64,000 nt of DNA from JBCBSZ01 sp039818945 (GCA_039818945.1 JBCBSZ010000017.1:13969-77968), one strand, 5' to 3'. Shown: positions 31,037 to 39,775, numbered from the stretch's first letter. Translations and numbers: made by a program. Notes: generated by a model not told the origin, from the letters alone.

Positions 31037-32124
31037 CGCTGGTCAGGGTGACGGCCGGGCGCGATGGCGCCGAGCCGCACCTCGTGGACTTCGACCTCCA
31101 CATCGACGACGGCCTCACCGTCTGCGTCCTCGGCCGCTCGGGATCGGGCAAGAGCACCCTGTTGCGGGTCGTGGCCGGCCTCACGACGCCGACGGCGGGC
31201 CGGGTCCTCCTCGACGGCGTCGACGTGACCAGGCGGCCGCCGCGCGAGCGCCGCATGGGCATGGTCATGCGGCGCAACACGCTGCCGGCCGGCCACAGCG
31301 TCCGCCGCTCGATCCGCCTCCCGCTCGTCATGCGCAACCGGAAGATCGATCAGGAGCAGGCGGTGGATGATGAGGCGCATCGCCTCGGGATCGAACGTCT
31401 CCTCGACCGATCGAACCGGTCGCTGTCGGGTGGGCAGCGCATGCTGGTCCAGAGCGCCCGAGCGCTGGTCGACACCCCCACCGCGCTGCTCCTCGACGAA
31501 CCGTTCGCCGATCTCGACCCCCATCGGCGTGTCCTGCTGCGCCAGCGCCTCGCGTCGCGGTGGTCGACGGTCACGGTGATCCTGGCGACGAGCGACCCGA
31601 TCGAGGCGATGGCCGTCTCGGACCGGGTGGTCGTGCTGGGCGACGACGGGACCCGCCAGGTCGGCAGCGGGGAGGAGCTCCGGGACGCACCCGAGACCGT
31701 CGTGGTGGCGGAGCTGCTCGGCGAGCCCCCGATGCTCCTGGTGCCGGCACAGGTGCGCCACCGCGCCGGCGAGACGTCGTTCTCGGTCGGCGAGGCATCG
31801 ATCCCCACGTGGAACCCGGAGCTGCGGTCGCTCGACGGACTGCGGCTCACGGTCGGTGTCTGGCCGGAGGACGCCTCGTCCCCGGCGCGACCGGGGCACA
31901 CGGCGCTGCGCGGCTACGTCACCAACGTCGAGCCGCTCGGGCATGCCACGCTGACCCACGTCCGACTCGAGGCGGGCTGCGAGGTCCGCCTGCCCGTCAG
32001 CGGCCCCACCCACCGCATCGGCGACCCGATCGAGATCGGCATCGACGGCGCTCGGCTCCACGTGTTCGAGCCCATCGAGGGTCGGGCCATCTCTCATCCG
32101 CCGTCTCGGCGACGGTCGGTCTGA
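31024..32124 (+). CDS. ABC-type ATPase (MalK/UgpC-like) with missing switch residues
   Basis: 366 residues. Walker A GRSGSGKS (37-44), signature LSGGQ (134-138), Walker B LLLDEP (155-160) and D-loop ADLDPHRR are intact. The Q-loop glutamine is replaced (VMRRN, R83) and the switch histidine is serine (ATSDPIEA, S190), so ATP hydrolysis should be impaired. The C-terminal ~110 residues (LRGYVTNVEPLGHATLTHVR) resemble the TOBE/regulatory domain of sugar importers. No permease or binding protein is nearby. Start may be ATG 31024 (13-nt overlap with the CoA-transferase) or GTG 31033, which would give the common GTGA overlap. Confidence 0.82.
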   Translation: MAAVTLVRVTAGRDGAEPHLVDFDLHIDDGLTVCVLGRSGSGKSTLLRVVAGLTTPTAGRVLLDGVDVTRRPPRERRMGMVMRRNTLPAGHSVRRSIRLPLVMRNRKIDQEQAVDDEAHRLGIERLLDRSNRSLSGGQRMLVQSARALVDTPTALLLDEPFADLDPHRRVLLRQRLASRWSTVTVILATSDPIEAMAVSDRVVVLGDDGTRQVGSGEELRDAPETVVVAELLGEPPMLLVPAQVRHRAGETSFSVGEASIPTWNPELRSLDGLRLTVGVWPEDASSPARPGHTALRGYVTNVEPLGHATLTHVRLEAGCEVRLPVSGPTHRIGDPIEIGIDGARLHVFEPIEGRAISHPPSRRRSV

Positions 32125-32170
32125 GGCCGTGCGGCGTCGGCGGCACCACGGGGCCGGCCGAGCCCACGGG

Positions 32171-32176
32171 TAGCGT
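32171..32176 (+). promoter_or_regulatory. Predicted leaderless -10 element of the DUF2064 gene
   Basis: TAGCGT, 7 nt before GTG 32184. Confidence 0.5.
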
Positions 32177-32183
32177 CACGGCG

Positions 32184-32798
32184 GTGCGCACCCTCCTGAT
32201 CGCAGCCACCGAGCCCGACCCCACCCGACCGGGCGCCGGGTTCTCCCCACCGTGCCCGCCCGTCGAGGCCTCGGAGCTCGCGCAGGCCGCGCTCGACCAG
32301 ACGGCCGCGACCGCCCGGTCGGTCGGTGCCGACCGGCTGGCCGTCGTCCTCGACCCGGGCTCGCCGCTGACCGTCGACGGCCTCGAGACGCTGCGACCCG
32401 AGGCCGACGAGGAAGACGAGCGCGTCGCAGCGTCCCTGGCCACCTGCGACGGCCCGACGCTCGTGGTGCGGTCGAGGACGCCGCAGGTCACCGCAGCCCA
32501 GCTCCACGACGCGTTCGAGGCGCTCGACGGGCCCTACGGCGATGCGCTGGTCGGCCTGACGGTCGACGAGTCGTGGTGGGCGCTCGGGCTGGCCACGCCC
32601 GACCCCATGGCGCTCCTCGGGCTGCCCCTGCGGGGAGCCGGCTCCGGGACCCACCTCCTCGACCGGGTGCACGGACTCGGCCTCGCGCTGGGCCTGGCCG
32701 ACCGGCTCTTGGCTGCGGAGCGCTTCGACGATGCCGTCGCCATCGCCCAGCAGATCCCCGACACCGACTTCGCCGCGCGGGTCGAAGGGCTGCGCTGA
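32184..32798 (+). CDS. DUF2064 / glycosyltransferase-A-like protein
   Basis: 204 residues. Pattern of the DUF2064 (TIGR04282-like) family: a nucleotide-sugar-transferase-like alpha/beta fold with DGPTLVVRSRTPQVTAAQLH and GPYGDALVGLTVDESWWALGL, where most members read GDALLGPAxDGGYxLIG. The usual DGGY is altered to DESW, so catalysis is uncertain. Biochemical role in this family is largely unknown. It has its own leaderless-type promoter, 59 bp after the ABC ATPase. Confidence 0.65.
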   Translation: MRTLLIAATEPDPTRPGAGFSPPCPPVEASELAQAALDQTAATARSVGADRLAVVLDPGSPLTVDGLETLRPEADEEDERVAASLATCDGPTLVVRSRTPQVTAAQLHDAFEALDGPYGDALVGLTVDESWWALGLATPDPMALLGLPLRGAGSGTHLLDRVHGLGLALGLADRLLAAERFDDAVAIAQQIPDTDFAARVEGLR

Positions 32799-32820
32799 CC
32801 GCCCGGATACGCCGGGATGC

Positions 32821-33312
32821 TCAGCGCAGGAAGGGCTGGAGCTGCTCGACCGCGTCGGCGAAGGTCGGGGCGACGCCCTCGAGGGTCACGCTGCCGCCCC
32901 CGGGATCGATGCGACTGCGGATGGCGTACCGGGCCCGCTGACCGCCGATGGCGACCCAGAGGACCATCAGGCCGATCGACACGAGGAAGCCCGGCCCGGG
33001 GAACAGGCCGATCAGGTCCGCGACCCCGATGACCGCCGCAGCGGCGAGGAGGGCCATGCGCAACCAGGTGAACGCGGTCTGGCGGCGATAGACGCTGTTG
33101 ACCACGGGGATCCGCCCGACGACACGCTCGGTGGCGAAGACGTAGGCCGGGATGAACAGGATCGGCAGGAAGATGAGGAACCACACCCAGAAGGGGGTGC
33201 GGGTCACGCTGATCCTCAGCTGCCGCTCGGCGCGCTGGCCCGTGACGGCACACACCTTGGGGATCAGGTCCCCCTCTTCGAGCGTCCGGATCGGAACGCT
33301 GACCGTCGCCAC
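32821..33312 (-). CDS. Small integral membrane protein of unknown function
   Basis: 163 residues from GTG 33312. A short N-terminal region with VCAVTGQ (one cysteine) precedes three hydrophobic segments: FWVWFLIFLPILFIPAYVF, LRMALLAAAAVIGVADLIGL and LVSIGLMVLWVAIGG. A soluble C-terminal domain of ~45 residues follows (SRIDPGGGSVTLEGVAPTFA). No family recognised. The start is chosen because TAGATT lies 7 nt upstream; the longer frame to 33543 is Arg-rich shadow sequence over the DsbA gene. Confidence 0.65.
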   Translation of the reverse strand: MATVSVPIRTLEEGDLIPKVCAVTGQRAERQLRISVTRTPFWVWFLIFLPILFIPAYVFATERVVGRIPVVNSVYRRQTAFTWLRMALLAAAAVIGVADLIGLFPGPGFLVSIGLMVLWVAIGGQRARYAIRSRIDPGGGSVTLEGVAPTFADAVEQLQPFLR

Positions 33313-33319
33313 GACCTCG

Positions 33320-33325
33320 AATCTA
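33320..33325 (-). promoter_or_regulatory. Predicted leaderless -10 element of the 33312 gene
   Basis: TAGATT on the minus strand, 7 nt before GTG 33312. Confidence 0.5.
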
Positions 33326-33395
33326 CCGAACCGGGAGCCGCTCGGCGCGTCGATCCGCGACACGGTCCGTCGTCGGTGCCCGGCGCGGCCGGTGA

Positions 33396-34031
33396 TCAGC
33401 GCGAACGGCTGGCCAGCCGGCCGATGATGCGCTCGAAGAACGCCTGATCCTGGAGGCCGGGAACGACCAGCTGACCGAACACGAACGCCGGCGTCCCGGT
33501 CACCCCACGGTCCATCGCGGCGGCGTGCGCGGCGTCGAGCCACCCGTCGGCGACGGCCGCCTCGGCCCCGGCGAGCGCGGCGTCGGGGTCACCGCCGCTG
33601 CGCTCGACGATCGCGCCGAGCGCCTCGGCGGTGCGGATGTCGCCGCCCGCCGCCCAGAGCTGGTCGAAGACGCCGGTGTGGAACCTCGGGTGCACGTCCG
33701 GGTCGTTGCGTCGCAGCCACTCGTCGGTCGCGAGGGCGAGCCGGGTGTTGGGCACGATCTCCGGGACCCGCCAGCCGAGGCCCTCGGCGGCCGAGAGCGT
33801 GGCGAACCCGGCCAGGGCTCGGGCTGCTCGCTCCGGATCGCCATGGCCGTAGACGCGGGCGGTCGCCCGTCCCTCGAGAGGCACGTTCGGATGCAGTTCG
33901 TAGGGCAGCCGTCGGAGCGTGATCCGCTCGTCCGCGGCCAGCCACTCGACCCGAGCGGACGCGACGTAGCACCACGGGCACAGGAAGTCGGACCAGACGT
34001 CGACCTCGAGCGTGCCTGCGGGCTCGCCCAT
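33396..34031 (-). CDS. DsbA-family (FrnE-like) thiol oxidoreductase
   Basis: 211 residues. WSDFLCPWCYV gives the redox pair C18/C21 in a CPWC motif, and GVTGTPAFVFG gives the cis-proline loop. No signal peptide, so it is cytosolic like FrnE, which handles polyketide or protein thiols; in a mycothiol-using cell it may act on mycothiol adducts. ATG 34031 shares a base with the nicotinamidase stop (TGATG), so the two are coupled. Confidence 0.92.
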   Translation of the reverse strand: MGEPAGTLEVDVWSDFLCPWCYVASARVEWLAADERITLRRLPYELHPNVPLEGRATARVYGHGDPERAARALAGFATLSAAEGLGWRVPEIVPNTRLALATDEWLRRNDPDVHPRFHTGVFDQLWAAGGDIRTAEALGAIVERSGGDPDAALAGAEAAVADGWLDAAHAAAMDRGVTGTPAFVFGQLVVPGLQDQAFFERIIGRLASRSR

Positions 34032-34618
34032 CAGCGCTCGGTCAACTCACCGACGAGCTCGACCCCGGCCGCGGCGAGCTCGTCGATCGCCGCGTCGGTC
34101 GTCTCGGCGGCGACGCCGGCGGTGAGCGGCAGGAGGACCCGAGTCCGGAACCCCGCCTTGGCGGCGTCGAGCGCCGTGGCGCGCACGCAGTGGTCGGTCG
34201 CCAGTCCGACGACGTCGACGCGGACGATGCCGGCGCCGCTCAACCAGTCGCCCAGCCGGGCGCCGTCGTCGGTCGCCCCGTCGAAGCCGGTGTAGCTCGC
34301 CGAGAAGCGCCCCTTGGAGAACACGGCGTCGACGGCGTCGAGGGAGAGGTCGGGGTGGAAGGCCGCGCCGTCGGTCCCGGCCACGCAGTGGTGGGGCCAG
34401 GTGTCGACGAAGTCCGGGTCGTCGGAGAAGTGGTCGCCCGGATCCTCGTGCCAGTCCCGGGTGGCGGCGATGCGGTCGTAGCCGGCTCCGGCGAGGGCGA
34501 CGAACTCGTCGACGTCCCGGGCGACCTGGCTCCCGCCGGTGACGGGAAGCGAGGCCGACGGCACATCGCAGAAGTCGTTCTGCACGTCGACGATCACGAG
34601 GGCTGCGGACTCGGCCAT
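34031..34618 (-). CDS. pncA: Nicotinamidase / isochorismatase-family amidase
   Basis: 195 residues. Catalytic triad D11 (VDVQNDF), K102 (FSKGRF) and C144 (ATDHCVRAT), and metal site D55, H57 and H63 (RDWHEDPGDHF), the arrangement of PncA nicotinamidases. Hydrolyses nicotinamide to nicotinate for NAD salvage. ATG 34618 has AGGAG about 8 nt upstream and a TAGCGT hexamer further up, giving a leader of roughly 30 nt. The DsbA-like gene follows with a 1-nt overlap. Confidence 0.93.
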   Translation of the reverse strand: MAESAALVIVDVQNDFCDVPSASLPVTGGSQVARDVDEFVALAGAGYDRIAATRDWHEDPGDHFSDDPDFVDTWPHHCVAGTDGAAFHPDLSLDAVDAVFSKGRFSASYTGFDGATDDGARLGDWLSGAGIVRVDVVGLATDHCVRATALDAAKAGFRTRVLLPLTAGVAAETTDAAIDELAAAGVELVGELTER

Positions 34619-34666
34619 GTGCGCTCCTGATCTGGGGGCTCTGCCCTCACGCTACCGGCGCGCCGG

Positions 34667-36001
34667 TCAGCCCAGCAGATCGACCACGACGTCGCGCCAG
34701 AGGTCGGTGGTCAGCCGGAGCGACTCGACATCGATGCGCTCGTCGTTGCCGTGGAAGCGTGAGCCGAAGTCCGACGCGGCGAGCGACGGCGACATCAGCG
34801 CGGCGCCGTAGGCCACCGCTCCGAGCTCGCGGTGGACGCGAGCGTCGGTGAAGCCGACCGACATCGCCGGCTCGAGCCTCGACGACGGGAACGGCCGGTT
34901 GACCGCACGCTGCAACGAGTCCCACAGCGGGGTGTCCACCGGGCTGATGCTGGCCCGGTCGTTGATGAGGTCGTCGACCTCGACGTGGGCGGCGAGGTCG
35001 CCGAGCGCCTCGTCGAGGTGGGCGCGGACCTCCTCGGGGCCCTCGCCGGGCATCGTCCGGACGTCGACGTCGAGGAGCACGGTGTCGGGGATCACGTTGG
35101 TCTTGGTCTGCGTCGCCGACACGTTCGTCGAGAACGTGGTGTGGCAGCAGGAGTAGAGGTACCTCGCCACACCCGCCGGCAGCTCGTCGAGGCAGTCCTC
35201 GATCAGCCGCTCGTCGAGGAGCTGGCGCCGGACGTCATCGCGGACCGGCAACGACTCGACCTCGGCCCGCCAGAGCTCGTGGAACCGGGGCGGTGGTCGG
35301 TAGTCGGCGAGGCGCTGCACCACGCCCGCCGCCTTGACCAGCGCGTTGTCGGCCCGGAAGGGCATCGAACCGTGTCCGGGCGTCCCGGAGATGCGCAGCC
35401 GTCGCCACGCGACACCCTTCTCGGCCACCCGGATGCCGACCGTCGGGTTCGCCTCCCCGCCCCCGTGGAGGCCACCGCTCTCGGTCAGGACGTAGTCGGT
35501 GGTGATCGCCTCGGGGTGGTGCTCGGCCATCCAGCGCGCGCCGTACGAGCTGCCGGCCTCCTCGTCCGCCACGGCGAAGAACACGAGGTCGCCGCGGGGG
35601 CGGAAGCCGGACACCTTGAGGTGACGGAACGCGACCGCCATCGAGGCCGTCAGGTTCAACATGTCGACGGCGCCTCGCCCCCAGACCTCGCCGTCCACGA
35701 GCTCGCCCCCGAAGGGGTCGCGGCTCCACCCCGCTGGCGTCACGGGCACCACATCGGTGTGGCCGTTGAGGCACAGACTCGGAGCGTTCGGGTCGCTCCC
35801 GTCGATCCGGGCGACGAGCGAGGTCCGGCCGGGGGCCGCCTCGTAGGTCTCGACGTCGATCCCCACGCCACCGAGGAACTGCTCGATGAGATCCGCGTTG
35901 CGGACCTCCCCGCCCGACTCCTCGGTCCCCTCGTTCACGCACGCGTTGCGGATCAGGTGCTGGAGGAGATCGACGGTCTGGTCGGTCAGATCGGTGGCCA
36001 C
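34667..36001 (-). CDS. M20-family metallopeptidase
   Basis: 444 residues. Metal ligands and catalytic residues: H81-x-D83 (LNGHTDVVP), D113 (GRGAVDM), E147/E148 (VADEEAG), TESGG, and a C-terminal RFHGNDERID histidine. Residues about 205-320 form the dimerisation lid. Cytosolic aminoacylase or dipeptidase-type hydrolase; homologues include succinyl-diaminopimelate desuccinylase and carboxypeptidases, so the substrate is open. Start GTG 36001 places HTDVVP at the usual distance; the much longer frame upstream is a shadow of the glycosyltransferase genes. Confidence 0.9.
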   Translation of the reverse strand: MATDLTDQTVDLLQHLIRNACVNEGTEESGGEVRNADLIEQFLGGVGIDVETYEAAPGRTSLVARIDGSDPNAPSLCLNGHTDVVPVTPAGWSRDPFGGELVDGEVWGRGAVDMLNLTASMAVAFRHLKVSGFRPRGDLVFFAVADEEAGSSYGARWMAEHHPEAITTDYVLTESGGLHGGGEANPTVGIRVAEKGVAWRRLRISGTPGHGSMPFRADNALVKAAGVVQRLADYRPPPRFHELWRAEVESLPVRDDVRRQLLDERLIEDCLDELPAGVARYLYSCCHTTFSTNVSATQTKTNVIPDTVLLDVDVRTMPGEGPEEVRAHLDEALGDLAAHVEVDDLINDRASISPVDTPLWDSLQRAVNRPFPSSRLEPAMSVGFTDARVHRELGAVAYGAALMSPSLAASDFGSRFHGNDERIDVESLRLTTDLWRDVVVDLLG

Positions 36002-36093
36002 CGCGCCAGTCTGGCCGATCGACGTCACCGGCCCGTCGCCGAGGCTTCGTCTCGACGACGTCTGAGGGACCCCGTCTCGTCGATGTCGATTCC

Positions 36094-36099
36094 TACCGT
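36094..36099 (+). promoter_or_regulatory. Predicted leaderless -10 element of the glycosyltransferase operon
   Basis: TACCGT, 7 nt before GTG 36107, the first gene of a four-gene operon. Confidence 0.5.
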
Positions 36100-36106
36100 C
36101 CGGCTC

Positions 36107-37228
36107 GTGAGGATCGTGGTGGTGGCCGAGACGTTCCTGCCGGAGATGAACGGCGTGACGAACTCGGTCCTTCGTGTGGTCGAGCACCTCGACCGCCGTG
36201 GCCACGACGTCATGGTCATCGCTCCGGGCAGTGGGCCCGGTCGCGTCGGCCGCGTGCCCGTCGAGCGGGTGCCCGGCGTCGCCCTCCCGCGCTACTCCTC
36301 GATCTCGGTCGGTGTGCCGGGGCGGCGCCTCCGCCAGCTCATCAAGGGCTTCGCCCCCGACGTCGTACACGTCGCGGCCCCGGCGGTCCTCGGCGCGGCG
36401 GCGGTGTTCATCGCCCGAGACGCCGGGATCCCGGCGGTGACGATCTACCAGACCGATCTCGCCGGCTTCGCTCGGCGCTACCACCTGCCCATCGCCTCGG
36501 CACCCCTGTGGCGCTGGCTCCGACACGTGCACAACGCCGCGGCGGTGACGCTCGTGCCGTCGTCGACCTGCGCCTGGGACCTCCGCCGCAACGGCATCGA
36601 ACGGGTCCACCTGTGGGCTCGCGGCGTCGACACCGAGCGCTTCTCGCCGGAGCGACGTTGCGAGGCGTGGCGCCGGCAGGTCTCGCCGCGGGGTCGCCCG
36701 ATCGTCGGCTACAGCGGACGGCTCGCCGTCGAGAAGGGCCTGCACCGACTCGCTCCGCTCGCCGCTCGGCGCGACCTGCAGCTCGTGCTGGTCGGCGACG
36801 GCCCCACCCGTCGCCGCCTGACCCGCACGCTCCGCGGGGCGCGCTTCGTCGGCTTCCTCGACGGCACCGACCTCGCCCGCGCCGTCGCCTCCTTCGACGT
36901 CTTCGTCCATCCCGGCATCGACGAGACCTTCTGCCAGGCCATCCAGGAGGCGCTCGCCTCCGGTGTCCCGGTCGTCGGCCCGGCCGCCGGCGGACCGCTC
37001 GATCTCATCCGTCACGGCGAGAACGGCTTCTTCTGGCTGCCGGAGGAGGACGACACGATCGTCACCGCCGTCGACAGCGTCCTCGGCGACGATGACCTCC
37101 GTCACCGACTCGGCCGGGCGGCACAGGAGTCCGTCCGACACCGGACCTGGGAGCGCATCGGCGACGATCTGCTCGGCCACTACGTCCGGAGCCTGCCGGT
37201 ACCGACGCGGCGTCTGGCGACCGCATGA
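36107..37228 (+). CDS. GT4-family glycosyltransferase (MgtA/PimB-like mannosyltransferase)
   Basis: 373 residues. AETFLPEMNGVTNSVLRVVE is the opening of actinobacterial GDP-mannose-dependent alpha-mannosyltransferases; GYSGRLAVEKGLHRL and the EX7E motif in DETFCQAIQEALASGVPVV complete the GT-B fold. Likely transfers mannose or another hexose to a membrane lipid at the inner face. It heads an operon with a deacetylase-like protein, a second GT4 and a GNAT-like protein; ATGA overlap with the next gene. The start is supported by TACCGT 7 nt upstream. Confidence 0.9.
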   Translation: MRIVVVAETFLPEMNGVTNSVLRVVEHLDRRGHDVMVIAPGSGPGRVGRVPVERVPGVALPRYSSISVGVPGRRLRQLIKGFAPDVVHVAAPAVLGAAAVFIARDAGIPAVTIYQTDLAGFARRYHLPIASAPLWRWLRHVHNAAAVTLVPSSTCAWDLRRNGIERVHLWARGVDTERFSPERRCEAWRRQVSPRGRPIVGYSGRLAVEKGLHRLAPLAARRDLQLVLVGDGPTRRRLTRTLRGARFVGFLDGTDLARAVASFDVFVHPGIDETFCQAIQEALASGVPVVGPAAGGPLDLIRHGENGFFWLPEEDDTIVTAVDSVLGDDDLRHRLGRAAQESVRHRTWERIGDDLLGHYVRSLPVPTRRLATA

Positions 37229-37971
37229 CCCGCCCCGACGTCGTCGTCTCGCTGCACGACGTCGACACCACGACCCTCGCTGCGTCGCGTCGGTGGCTCG
37301 AGCTCCTCGCCGAGCGGGACGTCCCCACGACGGCCCTCGTCGTCTGTGGGCCGATCCACCTCGCCACGCCCGCCGAGCGGCGCGAGGTCGCGCAGCTCCT
37401 CGACGAGGTCGTCGTCCTCGGTGGCGAGGTCTCCCTGCACGGATGGTCGCACGTCGCCGATCCCGGACACGCCGGTGTCCGCGCCGCGCTCGGGAAGGCC
37501 ATCGCCCGTGGCTGCGAGGAGTTCTGGCTCCTCGACGAGGCCTCCGCAGCCGAGCGGCTGACCGCGATGCTGACCGTGCTCGGGGACCTCGGGCACACGC
37601 CGGTCGGCATGACACCACCGGGGTGGCTCGCCTCGTCCGGCGCCCGGCGCGCCATGCGCGCCGCCGGCCTGCGCTACCGGACCGACCACCTCGCGGTGCA
37701 CGACCTCACGAGCGGCCGAAGCGTTCGCGCTCCGGCGCTGTCCCACCGCTCCGCCTCGACCTGGCAACGGCCGGCAGCGGCCGGGATGGCGCTGCTGGCC
37801 GCCGGCGTCGAGCGGACGGGGACGCCGCTGCGCATGTCGCTGCACCCAGCCGACCTCGAGCACCCCGACCTCCTCGCCACGACACTGGACCTCCTCGATC
37901 GAGCGCTCGATCGAGGAGATCGTGCCGGGACCTACGCGGACCTGTTGGCCCCGACGGCGGCCGTCGGGTGA
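37225..37971 (+). CDS. DUF2334 polysaccharide-deacetylase-like protein
   Basis: 248 residues. VVVSLHDVDTTTL near the start, SLHGWSH in the middle and a late SLHPADLEHP provide the Asp/His pattern of the DUF2334/carbohydrate-esterase-4 barrel. It probably removes an acyl group from the amino sugar or lipid head group built by the flanking transferases. ATG 37225 overlaps the previous stop and its own stop overlaps the next GTG. The gene contains a perfect 28-bp palindrome at 37891-37918 that encodes LLDRALDRG. Confidence 0.82.
   Translation: MTRPDVVVSLHDVDTTTLAASRRWLELLAERDVPTTALVVCGPIHLATPAERREVAQLLDEVVVLGGEVSLHGWSHVADPGHAGVRAALGKAIARGCEEFWLLDEASAAERLTAMLTVLGDLGHTPVGMTPPGWLASSGARRAMRAAGLRYRTDHLAVHDLTSGRSVRAPALSHRSASTWQRPAAAGMALLAAGVERTGTPLRMSLHPADLEHPDLLATTLDLLDRALDRGDRAGTYADLLAPTAAVG
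37891..37918. repeat. Perfect 28-bp palindrome inside the DUF2334 gene
   Basis: The sequence from CTCCTCGATCGAGC to its exact mirror complement GCTCGATCGAGGAG reads identically on both strands (14 + 14 bp, no spacer). Confidence 0.9.
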
Positions 37972-39083
37972 GGATCGTCCAGCTCGCCAACTTCCACGCC
38001 CCGACCTCGGGCGGGATCCGGACAGCGCTGGAGGCGATCGGTGCGGGCTACCGGCAGGCCGGCCACGAGCGGGTGCTCATCGTCCCCGGCCGCCGACCGG
38101 GCCGGGCCGAAGACGCCGGGGGCACCGTGCTGCACGTGCGTGGCGCTCGGCTCCGACGCACCCCCTACCGCTGCATCGTCGACCGCCGCCCGGTGCACCA
38201 GCTGCTCGACGAGCTGCGGCCCGACGTGGTCGAGGTGTCGGACAAGCTCACGCTGAGATGGGTCGGGCGGTGGGCGCGGCGCCACGGGGTCGCTGCGGTG
38301 CTCTTCTCCCACGAGCGCATCGATGCGGCGCTGGCCCCTCACCTCCCGACCAGCACCCCGCTGAGCTCGATCGCGGACCGGTGGAACCGCAAGTGGGCCG
38401 ACGACTTCGACGCCATCGTGTGCTGCTCGGCGTTCGCGGCCGAGGAGTTCACCCGCATCGGGGCGCAGCCGGTCCGCGTCCCCCTGGGCGTCGACCTCGA
38501 GCGGTTTCGGCCGCTCGACGCCCAGCCGCCCGTCGCGGGGCCGTCGGCTCCGCTGCGACTGGTCGTGGTGGCGAGGCTGTCGGCGGAGAAGGAGATCGAC
38601 CACGTCGTCGAGGCGGTCCGGGTCCTCGGGGCCCGAGGGCGCGCCGTCGACCTGCAGATCGCCGGTGCCGGTCCGCGCCTGGCGGCGTTGCGCCGCCAGG
38701 CGACCGACCTGCCCATCCGGTTCGTCGGCCATCAACCCCGCCCACGCATCGCCGAGTTGCTCGGCACGGCGGACGTGGCCATCGCCCCGGGACCGGCGGA
38801 GACGTTCGGTCTCGCCGCGCTGGAGGCACTCGCCTGCGGCACGCCGGTCGTCGTTCGAGCCGAGGGAGGCTGCCGGGAGCTGATCGACCACTCCGTCGGG
38901 GTCGCGGCCGTCGGGCGTCCCGACGCCATGGCGACGGCGATCGAGACGGTGGCCGCCCTCCCCCGCGAGGCGACCCGGCTCGCCGCCCGCCGACGCGCCG
39001 AGCAGTTCTCGTGGGCGACCACGGTGTCCCGTCTGCTGTCGCTGCACCACGATCTGCACGTTCGTCGAGCGGTGTCGGTCTGA
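37968..39083 (+). CDS. GT4-family glycosyltransferase, second of operon
   Basis: 371 residues from GTG 37968. N-terminal VRIVQLANFHAPTSGGIRTALEA and C-terminal VVARLSAEKEIDHVVEAVRV, then PAETFGLAALEALACGTPVVV (EX7E) define a GT-B retaining glycosyltransferase. It resembles glycosyltransferases that extend phosphatidylinositol mannosides or make glycosyl diacylglycerols; donor and acceptor are unassigned. GTGA overlap with the DUF2334 gene; the GNAT-like gene follows after 2 nt. Confidence 0.9.
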   Translation: MRIVQLANFHAPTSGGIRTALEAIGAGYRQAGHERVLIVPGRRPGRAEDAGGTVLHVRGARLRRTPYRCIVDRRPVHQLLDELRPDVVEVSDKLTLRWVGRWARRHGVAAVLFSHERIDAALAPHLPTSTPLSSIADRWNRKWADDFDAIVCCSAFAAEEFTRIGAQPVRVPLGVDLERFRPLDAQPPVAGPSAPLRLVVVARLSAEKEIDHVVEAVRVLGARGRAVDLQIAGAGPRLAALRRQATDLPIRFVGHQPRPRIAELLGTADVAIAPGPAETFGLAALEALACGTPVVVRAEGGCRELIDHSVGVAAVGRPDAMATAIETVAALPREATRLAARRRAEQFSWATTVSRLLSLHHDLHVRRAVSV

Positions 39084-39085
39084 TC

Positions 39086-39775
39086 GTGCGCTGCCGGCCC
39101 GCCGAACCGTCCGACATCACGGCGATCGAGGAGATCTTCACCGCCACCGTCGGGCTCGGTGCACCGGCGCCCTTCGAGCTCCCGGCCGGCTACACCGAGC
39201 TGTGCCTCGGCTGGTACCTCGGTGCCGGGCGTCCCGATGCCGCGGTGCTCGTCGACGAGGGCCGGGTCGTCGGCTATGCGTTGGTCTGCTGCGACGAGGC
39301 CGCCCACCGGAGCTGGGTCCGCCGCCGTGCGGTGCGGTTCGGGCTCCGCTCGATCCCGGCCGCGCTGGCACCGCGGGGCGATCCGGCCCGGAAGAGCTTC
39401 GTCCGGTTGCGACTCCGCGACGGGCTGGCCATGGGGGCCGGCCCGCCTGCGCCGGCCCGGGCCCACGCCCACGTCAACCTGCTCCGCTCCGTCCGCACCG
39501 GGACGGGGGGTCGTCACCTGGTGCGCCACATCGACTCGACGGTCGCATCCGCCGGACTCGACGCCTGGTACGCGGAGATCAACGCACCGGTCGGTCGCCG
39601 GGCGCCGGCGCTCGCTCGGCTCGGCGGTGAGGTCGTCCACCGCGCACCGAATCGGACCTTGACCGCGCTCGCCGGTCGGGACGTCGAACGCCTGACCCTC
39701 CTGCGCCGGCTCGAGGACGCCGTCCCGCTGTTCGGCGCCGCCCGCCCCCATCAGGACGTGATCGGCCAACCCTGA
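39086..39775 (+). CDS. GNAT-like acyltransferase
   Basis: 229 residues from GTG 39086. VRCRPAEPSDITAIEEIFTA is a typical GNAT first strand/helix, and AVLVDEGRVVGYALVC the central strands. Residues 150-195 (HAHVNLLRSVRTGTGGRHLV then STVASAGLDAWYAEINAPV) contain the acetyl-CoA pyrophosphate loop area (RTGTGG). It might acylate the glycan made by the preceding genes. It is last in the operon, and its 3' end overlaps the opposing HAD gene by 25 bp. Confidence 0.75.
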   Translation: MRCRPAEPSDITAIEEIFTATVGLGAPAPFELPAGYTELCLGWYLGAGRPDAAVLVDEGRVVGYALVCCDEAAHRSWVRRRAVRFGLRSIPAALAPRGDPARKSFVRLRLRDGLAMGAGPPAPARAHAHVNLLRSVRTGTGGRHLVRHIDSTVASAGLDAWYAEINAPVGRRAPALARLGGEVVHRAPNRTLTALAGRDVERLTLLRRLEDAVPLFGAARPHQDVIGQP

